From an uncultured Elusimicrobium sp. (lineage in GTDB: Bacteria > Elusimicrobiota > Elusimicrobia > Elusimicrobiales > Elusimicrobiaceae), in NCBI GenBank assembly GCA_937891135.1, contig CALAFB010000054.1:1-35563 (forward strand): a stretch of 35,563 bases of DNA, written 5' to 3'. The notes beneath the pieces are model-generated. The model did not search any database. It saw only the letters and a list, made by a program, of their open reading frames with translations, and had not been told where the DNA came from. The position numbers and the translations under genes are program-made. Each line of letters starts with the position of its first letter. The stretch's first letter is position 1. Below, piece by piece: positions 29,900-35,563 of this stretch.

Positions 29900-30150
29900 A
29901 CAATTTACTTAGTTTTCTAGTCATCTGTTCAGTCGTGCAGATACAGTTTACAACAGTAAACGGTACTCAAACTGGAAAATAGTCGTATTAGGCACAATAT
30001 AGGTGGAAATAGCTAGCCATATGTATTGTGCTCAATGCTTGTTACATTTGTAATAGGTTACGGCTGTTTGCCCATGTGTTTGAGTACCCATAGGCAAGAG
30101 GCCGTTTTTATACCCTTGTTGCCTACAACCTAAATATGTAGGAGAAGTAT
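29900..30150 (+). promoter_or_regulatory. Structured pseudoknot leader RNA of pilin D
   Basis: Starts ACAATTT. Hairpin 1 is ATCTG/CAGAT (about 29923-29942). Hairpin 2 is GTTTAC/GTAAAC (29946-29951 with 29956-29961). The long-range strand GGTACTCAAAC (29962-29972) pairs with GTTTGAGTACC (30078-30088), 11 bp. The linker AAAATAGTCGTATTAG is at 29976-29991. The internal hairpin is GCACAATA/TATTGTGC (29992-29999 with 30024-30031). The terminal stem ACGGC/GCCGT (30060-30064 with 30101-30105) has an inner TTGCC/GGCAA and holds the second long-range strand, followed by TTTTTATA. An extra hairpin CCTACA/TGTAGG (30122-30127 with 30137-30142) covers the Shine-Dalgarno AGGAG at 30140-30144. Confidence 0.82.
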
Positions 30151-30717
30151 ATGAATAAAAGTACTTGGCAAAGTAATATGCATAGTTGTCTTCCCAAAGG
30201 TTTTACGCTTATTGAACTTTTGGTAGTCGTTTTAATTATTGGTATTTTAGCGGCGGTGGCCCTGCCGCAGTATAATAAGGCCGTCAAAAAGGCACGTGGA
30301 ACGGAAGCACTTACTGTATTTGATGCCTTAGATAAATCGGTAACCAATTACTATTTGGAAAATGGCACTTATTCAGGATTGGATGCACAACAGTTAGTTT
30401 TTTCTGCGCCCAAATTAACGCATTTTAAATATAGTGTGGGTACAGGATCTTATGATACTGGTTTTACGGAGCCTTACATTAGTGTTGGTGACCCCCAAGT
30501 ACTTTTTTTATGTATGGTATCTCCGGAAAATTTAATTCTTGAGTTCAAATGGGAAAAAGGAAAACTGATACATAAGAAATGTCGTGTTCAAAATTTTACA
30601 AGTAAGGCAGATTGTGAGGATTATTTCCATTGCAATAGTGCCCCTCGGGAGTATAAAGAGTTTAGTTATCCGGGTGGCACCTATTGGACTTGGACCGGCG
30701 GTATGTGCATGTTGTAA
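30151..30717 (+). CDS. Type IV pilin-like protein (pilin D)
   Basis: A 188-residue prepilin-like protein whose leader ends in HSCLPKG, followed by FTLIELLVVVLIIGILAAVALPQYNKAVKKARGTEALTVFDALDKSV. The head domain is unlike those of pilins A-C and E and contains Cys in FLCMVSP, HKKCRVQ, ADCEDYFHCNS and the C-terminal GGMCML. The leader peptide also has a Cys, which is removed with the leader. AGGAG is six bases before ATG and can be buried in a 6-bp hairpin, so translation may be restrained. It is monocistronic with extended -10 promoter, 251-nt structured leader and a 15-bp hairpin terminator. Pilus versus pseudopilus function is not decidable here. Confidence 0.9.
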   Translation: MNKSTWQSNMHSCLPKGFTLIELLVVVLIIGILAAVALPQYNKAVKKARGTEALTVFDALDKSVTNYYLENGTYSGLDAQQLVFSAPKLTHFKYSVGTGSYDTGFTEPYISVGDPQVLFLCMVSPENLILEFKWEKGKLIHKKCRVQNFTSKADCEDYFHCNSAPREYKEFSYPGGTYWTWTGGMCML

Positions 30718-30736
30718 TCAAACAACCTGAACAAGA

Positions 30737-30772
30737 CACAAGGGCATAAACTTTTTTGTTTATGCCCTTGTG
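30737..30772. terminator. 15-bp hairpin between convergent pilin D and hydA
   Basis: CACAAGGGCATAAAC (30737-30751), loop TTTTTT, GTTTATGCCCTTGTG (30758-30772), a perfect stem. No clean U tract follows on either side (plus CTTGCTAA, minus TCTTGTTC), but the position between two stop codons supports a bidirectional terminator. Confidence 0.65.
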
Positions 30773-30800
30773 CTTGCTAATGGATATTTGCGTGCGTCGT

Positions 30801-32537
30801 TTATTTCTGCCCGGTTCTATCCTTGCGGTCCGTATAGTGCGTATGCAACAGTTGGTGGGCACGTTTGCCGCCAATCTTGTCAAAAATACGCCCATACAAC
30901 GCCATTACGCCGCTGTTATCTTGCGATTTGTACGCCAGCTCCGTATCTTCCTGATACAGCCCTTCGGCGCGGCGTTTGCGCGGTGCCCAGCCGTCAAATT
31001 GCGGCTGCCCGGCCCCGGCTACACAACCGCCTTGGCAGGACATCACTTCAATAAAGTCGTACTTGTTTTTTCCGGCTTTGATGTCGTCTAAGAGTTTGCG
31101 CGCATTTTTCAGCCCGCTCACAACCGCCACGCGGATTTCTGCGTCGCCTACTTTAACGGTTTTTTCTTTAAACACGCTGCTTTCGCGCAGACTGGTAAAT
31201 TTAACGCTGTGGGCGTTTTCCGGGTCCAGTTCGGCTAACGCAAAGCGCAAGGCGGCTTCCATGACCCCGCCCGAAGCACCGAAAATCACGCCCGCCCCGG
31301 TCTTGGTACCAAACGGCATATCAAACCATTCGTTTTCCAAGTTTACAAAATCAATCCCGGCTTCTTTAATCATACGCGCCAGGCCCACCGTGGTAACAAC
31401 GTAGTCCGTATCCGGGTTGCCATTGACGGAAAATTCTTCGCGGGTGGCTTCGTACTTTTTAGCCGAGCACGGCATCACGGCTACCACGACTAAATCTTCG
31501 CGTTTGCCGCCTTTTTGTTCAAAATCTGCCTTGATGACCGGGCCCATCATCTGCATGGGAGAGCGCGCGCTGGACATATTCGGCAAAAATTCCGGTGCAT
31601 ATTTTTCCACGTAGTTGACCCACGCCGGGCAACAGCTGGTTAACTGCGGCATGCGGTCTTTTTTCGTGAAGCGTTCAATAAATTCGGTCGCTTCTTCCAC
31701 GATAGTTAAGTCTGCCGCAAACGCGGTATCATATACATAGTCAAAGCCCAGCATACGCAAAGCCGTGGCAATTTTACCGTCCACATTTTGGCCTTGCGGA
31801 AGTCCGAAAATTTCGCCAAGTCCCACGCGCACAGCCGGGGCAATATGCACGGCTACTTTTTTGTGGGGGTTGTTAATGGCTTCAAATACTTTTTCAATTT
31901 CTTGGGAGTTCGGCATCAACGCCCCTGTCGGGCAGACGCGCGCACATTGGCCGCAGGACACACATTCGTGGCTTTGGCCCAGTTCTTTGTTAAACGCCGT
32001 AGCAATTTTGGCGCGGAACCCGCGGAAGGCAAAATCAATGGCACCAATGCCTTGCACTTCGTTGCAAATACGTACGCAGTTGCCGCACAAAATACATTTG
32101 CTGTGGTCGCGCACCAAAGCGGGCGACGTAGCGTCTTTATGGCTATCAATTTTTTTGGATTTAAAGCGGATTTCCGTTACATCCATATCTTTGGCCAGTT
32201 TCTGTAATTTGCAATTGCCGGATTTGGAACACAACGTACAGTTGTGGTTGCCGGACGAGAGCAAGAGTTCCAAGTTAATGCGGCGCAAATGGCGGATTTC
32301 GTCACTATTAACCCGCACTTTCATACCGTCTTTCGGGGCAACCGTGCACGAAGCCACAATGCCCATGCCTTCCACTTCTACTAAACACAACCGGCAGGCC
32401 CCGTATACGGCCAGTTCCGGGTGGTAGCAAAAGGTCACAATGTTGAAATTGGCTTTGCGGATAAGTTCCAACAAATTCCGCTCGCCTTCTATGGGTACTC
32501 TTTTCCCTTCAATGGTTACAAATTGTTCTTTTTCCAT
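30801..32537 (-). CDS. hydA: [FeFe]-hydrogenase catalytic subunit HydA
   Basis: A 578-residue catalytic subunit. The H-cluster signatures are complete: L1 TSCCPAW at about residue 300, L2 MPCSAKKYEATREE at about 355, L3 EVMSCQGGCVAGAG at about 499. N-terminally there is a [2Fe-2S] domain (CYHPELAVYGACRLCLVEV...C), a His-Cys3 cluster (GNHNCTLCSKSGNCKLQ), and two [4Fe-4S] clusters (CILCGNCVRICNEVQG, CVSCGQCARVCPTGAL). With hydB and hydC upstream this is the trimeric M3-type enzyme described from Thermotoga and other fermenters, which can couple oxidation of NADH and reduced ferredoxin to H2 formation (bifurcating in the reverse direction). Hydrogen release would support a fermentative lifestyle. 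The maturases HydE, HydF and HydG are not in the window. It is the last gene of the operon. Confidence 0.96.
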   Translation of the reverse strand: MEKEQFVTIEGKRVPIEGERNLLELIRKANFNIVTFCYHPELAVYGACRLCLVEVEGMGIVASCTVAPKDGMKVRVNSDEIRHLRRINLELLLSSGNHNCTLCSKSGNCKLQKLAKDMDVTEIRFKSKKIDSHKDATSPALVRDHSKCILCGNCVRICNEVQGIGAIDFAFRGFRAKIATAFNKELGQSHECVSCGQCARVCPTGALMPNSQEIEKVFEAINNPHKKVAVHIAPAVRVGLGEIFGLPQGQNVDGKIATALRMLGFDYVYDTAFAADLTIVEEATEFIERFTKKDRMPQLTSCCPAWVNYVEKYAPEFLPNMSSARSPMQMMGPVIKADFEQKGGKREDLVVVAVMPCSAKKYEATREEFSVNGNPDTDYVVTTVGLARMIKEAGIDFVNLENEWFDMPFGTKTGAGVIFGASGGVMEAALRFALAELDPENAHSVKFTSLRESSVFKEKTVKVGDAEIRVAVVSGLKNARKLLDDIKAGKNKYDFIEVMSCQGGCVAGAGQPQFDGWAPRKRRAEGLYQEDTELAYKSQDNSGVMALYGRIFDKIGGKRAHQLLHTHYTDRKDRTGQK

Positions 32538-32546
32538 AAAATTCTC

Positions 32547-34430
32547 CTACGCGCTTACGCTGACGGCACCAAATTTACAGGTATTTTTGCAGCTGCCGCA
32601 TTTAATACATTTTTGCGGGTCAATTTGATGCGGTTTACCCACCGTGCCGCTGATGGCTTGCACAGGGCAGGCACGTTTGCACATGCCGCAGCCTTTACAT
32701 TTGGCTGGGTCAATCGTGTAGTGTGCCAATGCTTTGCACACGCCCGCCGGGCAGCGTTTTTCTACCACGTGGGCGATATATTCGTCCTTAAAATGTTTTA
32801 AGGTAGAAAGCACCGGGTTCGGCGCCGTTTTGCCGAGCGCACATAAAGACGCTTTCTGCACGGCTTTGGCTAAGTCTTCCAAATTCTCTAACGTTTTTAA
32901 CGTGCCGCGGCCTTCTACAATATCGTTAAGCATAGAGAGCATCTGTTCCGTTCCTTCGCGGCAGGGCACGCATTTCCCGCACGATTCGCGCTGCGTAAAT
33001 TCCAAAAAGAACCGCGCCACGTTTACCATACAGGTTTTTTCATTCATAACAACGAGCCCGCCGGAGCCCACCATGGCTCCTGCAGCTTTTAATGAGTCAT
33101 AATCTAGCGGCAAATCCAAATGCTCGCGTGTTAAACAACCGCCCGAAGGACCGCCGATTTGTGCGGCTTTAAAAGCATCTTTGTTAATAGTTCCGTCGTT
33201 GTTCGTAGTACCGCCGGCTACGTCGTCAATTACTTGGCGCAAGGTGGTCCCCATGGGCACTTCCACCAGTCCCGTGTTGGCAATATGCCCGGTAACAGCA
33301 AAAGTTTTGGTTCCCGCGCTAGTCGGCGTGCCGATTTTTTTAAATTCCTTCGCGCCCATTTCAAACACTTTGGCTACGGTAGCCAAGGTTTCCACATTGT
33401 TAATAACGGTAGGCTTGCCGAATAATCCGCTGTGGCTGGGGAACGGCGGTTTCACGCGCGGCATACCACGTTTACCTTCCACGGAAGCGATTAAAGCGGT
33501 TTCTTCGCCGCAGACAAACGCTCCTGCCCCTTCCATGACGTTAATTTTAAAGTTCAGGCCGGAGCCGAAAATGTTTTTGCCTAAAATACCTTTTTCTTCG
33601 GCTTGTTCAATGGCTTTGCGAATACGTTTAATGGCGAGCGGGTATTCCATACGCACATACACGTATCCTTCATCAGCCCCAATAGCGCGCGCGGCAATCA
33701 TCATGCCTTCTAATACGGCGTTGGGGTTGCCTTCCATGACGGAGCGGTCCATAAATGCGCCCGGGTCGCCTTCGTCGGCGTTACAAATTACATATTTTTT
33801 CTCGCCGGGTTCAATGCGGGTAAATTCCCATTTTTTGCCGGTGGGGAACCCCGCGCCGCCGCGCCCGCGCAGGCCGGACTCGGTCATCTCTTTGCAGATT
33901 TCTTCCGGCGTTAGTTGCGTGTACGCGCGTTTGGCCTGGGCATAACCGCCGTGGGCGATATATTCGTTAATATCTTCGGGGGTGATGCGGCCGCAATCAT
34001 GCAGTAAAATACGTTTTTGTTTGGCGTAAAACGGAATATCCTCAATGGTTTTGGCTTTTTTACCGTTGGCCGGGTTGTGGTAGAGCAGGCGGTCAATCAC
34101 TTCCCCTTTTAAAACAGTTTTTTCCACAATTTCAGCCACGTCTTCCGGTTTTACTTTGGTGTAGAAAATATCTCCCACGCTTACCAGCGGTCCCATGGCG
34201 CAGAACCCGCGGCAACCGCTCAGGCTCAAATAGTTTTCGTGGCAGTCTTTGGTAATTTGCAAGCAGAAACCGACTTTATGTTTTTCCATTTCCTGCTGGA
34301 ACGCTTCATATACTTTTAAAGAACCGCCTGCAATACAGCCGGTCCCGCCGCAGATAACGACGCGCCCCGTAATTTTTTTATAGGCGGAATTATAATCTTT
34401 GGCAATTTTTTCAATATCATTTGTGGGCAT
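32547..34430 (-). CDS. hydB: HydB, NuoF-like flavin/NAD subunit of the hydrogenase
   Basis: A 627-residue NuoF-like subunit. It has an N-terminal thioredoxin-like [2Fe-2S] domain (VVICGGTGCIAGGS, then SGCRGFCAMGPLV). The FMN/NADH-binding core includes GLRGRGGAGFPTGKKWEF, ICNADEGDPGAFMDR and GAGAFVCGEETALIASVEGKRGMPR. A NuoF-type [4Fe-4S] motif is present (ESCGKCVPCREGTEQM), plus a C-terminal two-cluster ferredoxin domain (CKGCGMCKRACPVQAI, CIKCGSCKNTCKFGAV). This is the full HydB domain set. It oxidises or reduces NAD and passes electrons within the HydABC complex in the cytoplasm. AGGAGG upstream of ATG; it overlaps hydC by 14 bp and precedes hydA by 9 nt. Confidence 0.95.
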   Translation of the reverse strand: MPTNDIEKIAKDYNSAYKKITGRVVICGGTGCIAGGSLKVYEAFQQEMEKHKVGFCLQITKDCHENYLSLSGCRGFCAMGPLVSVGDIFYTKVKPEDVAEIVEKTVLKGEVIDRLLYHNPANGKKAKTIEDIPFYAKQKRILLHDCGRITPEDINEYIAHGGYAQAKRAYTQLTPEEICKEMTESGLRGRGGAGFPTGKKWEFTRIEPGEKKYVICNADEGDPGAFMDRSVMEGNPNAVLEGMMIAARAIGADEGYVYVRMEYPLAIKRIRKAIEQAEEKGILGKNIFGSGLNFKINVMEGAGAFVCGEETALIASVEGKRGMPRVKPPFPSHSGLFGKPTVINNVETLATVAKVFEMGAKEFKKIGTPTSAGTKTFAVTGHIANTGLVEVPMGTTLRQVIDDVAGGTTNNDGTINKDAFKAAQIGGPSGGCLTREHLDLPLDYDSLKAAGAMVGSGGLVVMNEKTCMVNVARFFLEFTQRESCGKCVPCREGTEQMLSMLNDIVEGRGTLKTLENLEDLAKAVQKASLCALGKTAPNPVLSTLKHFKDEYIAHVVEKRCPAGVCKALAHYTIDPAKCKGCGMCKRACPVQAISGTVGKPHQIDPQKCIKCGSCKNTCKFGAVSVSA

Positions 34431-34905
34431 GGGCGGCCTCCTGTTTTACTACTTCGTCAATAATTTCTACGGCTTTAGCGGGGGTAATTTGCCCGTGTAC
34501 GGTTTCATCCATTACCATTACCGGGGCCAATCCGCACGCCCCTAAGCAGGATACACATTCCAACGTAAACAGTCCGTCTTCAGTGGTATCTTTCCCGGGT
34601 TTTAATTTAAGTTTCTCTTTTACTGTGTTAATAATGGCGGCGGAACCTTTTACGTGGCACGCGGTTCCGTTGCAAACGCGCACAATGTGTTTGCCTTTGG
34701 GGGTAATCGCAAAGTGGGCAAAAAAAGTCGCCACGCCGAACACACGGGCGGGCGAAATGTTAAGTTCATTTGCGATAAAACGCATAATATCTTCCGGCAA
34801 GAAGCCGTAAGCATCTTGCACTTTTTGCAAGATGGGGATGAGTTTAGCACTATCCTTGCCAAAATCTTGCAAGATTTTAGCAGCAGGTGCAAAGCGGTCT
34901 GTCAT
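34417..34905 (-). CDS. hydC: HydC, NuoE-like [2Fe-2S] subunit
   Basis: A 162-residue NuoE-like thioredoxin-fold protein with one [2Fe-2S] cluster: ligands in VCNGTACHVKGS and LECVSCLGACGLAPVMVMDE (Cys pattern CxxxxC ... CxxxC). The N-terminus (LIPILQKVQDAYGFLPEDIMRFIANELNISPARVFGVATFFAHF) is the family's helical cap. Length fits. It is the first gene of the hydCBA operon. GGAG lies before the ATG, and a TATAAT about 45 bases upstream gives a short leader. The order C-B-A is the usual arrangement for trimeric hydrogenases. Confidence 0.95.
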   Translation of the reverse strand: MTDRFAPAAKILQDFGKDSAKLIPILQKVQDAYGFLPEDIMRFIANELNISPARVFGVATFFAHFAITPKGKHIVRVCNGTACHVKGSAAIINTVKEKLKLKPGKDTTEDGLFTLECVSCLGACGLAPVMVMDETVHGQITPAKAVEIIDEVVKQEAAHAHK

Positions 34906-34950
34906 GATGTCTCCTATATGGAATAATAGAATAGAATTACTTCACTCTGT

Positions 34951-34956
34951 ATTATA
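34951..34956 (-). promoter_or_regulatory. Probable promoter of hydCBA
   Basis: A perfect TATAAT (34956-34951, minus strand); start near 34944 and a 39-nt leader. The -35 (TTTTCT at 17 bp) is weak and overlaps the U tract of the pilin E terminator. Confidence 0.5.
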
Positions 34957-34974
34957 ACAAAATACACGGGGGAA

Positions 34975-35001
34975 GAAAAAGGCCCGCTAAGTTAGCGGGC
35001 T
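34975..35001 (-). terminator. Terminator of pilin E
   Basis: Minus strand GCCCGCTAA, one base, TTAGCGGGC (35000-34982), then CTTTTTCTT. It lies 20 bases after the pilin E stop. Confidence 0.75.
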
Positions 35002-35019
35002 GGCAGATTTGATGATTCG

Positions 35020-35563
35020 CTATTTTACTTCACACTTGTCACTACCGCATAATTTGGGGCAGAACCACGTGTTGGTGCCGTTGACACAGTTAATAATTTC
35101 ATCGTCAATACTCATGCTTAAAAAATACTGATTTTCCGCTACGTCACCCTCATAACTATCCATACGATTAGCGTAGAGGCTAGCTCCGTCCCATTCATAT
35201 ACCCAACCCTTGGTTACTACACAACGTTCCGATTCATTCTCACAATCAATCACTTCCCCCGGCAAAGAAATATCAATTTCATCTAACAAGCCTTTCCCAC
35301 ATGGCTCTGTATCACTTCCGGGCTTGCCGTGCTCCAGTACACATAATTGATACCCCTTATACACTTCATTTAATAAGAGGCGGGCTTCGCTCATGCGTGC
35401 TTTTTCCACCGCAAACTGGTATTGCGGCAACGCCACCGCTGCTAAAATGCCAATAATGAGTACCACCACCAATAATTCAATAAGCGTGAAGCCGTGGGTT
35501 AGCCCCCGCCTTTGTGGTAATGAAGTTATAACCTCATTATCTTCCCCCCTGCGTGGGGGAAGT
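35020..35563 (-). CDS. Type IV pilin-like protein (pilin E), 5' end outside the window
   Basis: The reading frame is open from the stop at 35020 to the right edge with no ATG inside, so the start is beyond 35563. The visible N-terminal part reads LPPRRGEDNEVITSLPQRRG, then LTHGFTLIELLVVVLIIGILAAVALPQYQFAVEKARMSEARLLLNEV. A TTG inside the helix (35472) could be mistaken for a start but would remove the processing site. Prepilin peptidase should cut after HG; the residue before Gly is His, where Lys is found in the other four pilins. The head domain parallels pilin C (CVLEHG, TEPCGKGLL, VIDCENESERCVVTKGWVYEWDG, FCPKLCGSDKCEVK). The leader peptide contains an LP.RRG repeat not seen in the other pilins, and its DNA holds a CCCCC/GGGGG palindrome near 35547-35562. 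Confidence 0.85.
   Translation of the reverse strand, partial: LPPRRGEDNEVITSLPQRRGLTHGFTLIELLVVVLIIGILAAVALPQYQFAVEKARMSEARLLLNEVYKGYQLCVLEHGKPGSDTEPCGKGLLDEIDISLPGEVIDCENESERCVVTKGWVYEWDGASLYANRMDSYEGDVAENQYFLSMSIDDEIINCVNGTNTWFCPKLCGSDKCEVK

Noticed and set aside
5185..30150. Pilin leaders as c-di-GMP (GEMM) riboswitches
   Set aside because: Although GEMM riboswitches occur ahead of pilin and motility genes elsewhere, their conserved core and tetraloop/receptor sequences are not present, and the pseudoknot layout differs.
33181..33945. Long plus-strand frame opposite hydB, and a similar one at 31765-32427
   Set aside because: Antisense shadows of strongly conserved hydB and hydA codons; low-complexity, no family features.
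35020..35472. Pilin E starting at the TTG at 35472
   Set aside because: The TTG is within the prepilin helix (after FTLIEL), so the protein would lack the cleavage site. The frame continues to the window edge.
1..35563. CRISPR array, transposon or prophage
   Set aside because: No regularly spaced repeats, terminal inverted repeats with transposase, integrase or phage structural genes were seen. The repeated pilin N-termini are coding paralogues, not array repeats.

Overview
The window looks like chromosome from a diderm, fermentative, host-associated bacterium of the phylum Elusimicrobiota (an Elusimicrobium-like gut organism). This is inferred from three things seen together: several near-identical type IV pilin N-termini scattered through the sequence, a complete lipid A/outer-membrane assembly operon, and a trimeric NAD-linked [FeFe]-hydrogenase. 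No rRNA gene or other taxonomic anchor is present, so the assignment is an inference. I see no CRISPR array, transposase, integrase or phage gene.

Layout. 1-1130: an AT-rich orphan membrane protein, an unexplained 270-nt block and two tRNA genes (Glu-CTC, Thr-TGT). 1177-4525: two exported TldD/TldE-like proteins, the first with zinc ligands and the second without. 4550-7330: pilin B (minus), a TerC-family transporter and pilin A (plus). 7346-14962: ribosomal protein L28, then the tightly packed operon bamA-skp-lpxD-lpxC-fabZ-lpxA-lpxI. 15026-15535: pilin C (minus). 23701 down to 15878: a seven-gene minus-strand envelope operon (lipoprotein, beta-barrel, HAMP-only protein, TolC-like, patatin, TPR lipoprotein, DUF2339 membrane protein). 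23782-26606: a large anchored protein of unknown function behind an HtrA-like protease. 26685-29851: greA, an exported unknown protein and a CNNM/CorC-like protein. 30151-30717: pilin D. 34905 down to 30801: hydC-hydB-hydA. 35020 to the right edge: pilin E, cut by the window.

Main observation. All four complete pilin genes follow a 250-280 nt untranslated leader with one shared architecture. Each starts at ACAATTT exactly six bases after a -10 box. It then has two 5' hairpins, a strand that pairs perfectly (9-11 bp) with the apical loop of a distant terminal hairpin (a pseudoknot), an internal hairpin, and the terminal hairpin itself, closed by ACGGC/GCCGU and followed by a U-rich run. The pseudoknot strands differ completely between copies yet stay complementary, which is covariation visible by eye. 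This looks like an undescribed cis-regulatory RNA class, possibly an attenuator, controlling dispersed pilin cassettes. Pilin E should carry a fifth copy just outside the window.

A second recurring signal is a -10 box lying exactly six bases before an ATG (tldD-like, terC, htrA-like and the 27231-28487 gene), which predicts leaderless mRNAs alongside genes with ordinary Shine-Dalgarno sites.

The genes together describe outer-membrane construction (BamA, Skp, Lpx enzymes), surface fibres (pilins), export and envelope maintenance (TolC-like, patatin, HtrA-like, TldD/E-like), metal/ion transport (TerC, CorC-like) and hydrogen-evolving redox balance (HydABC).
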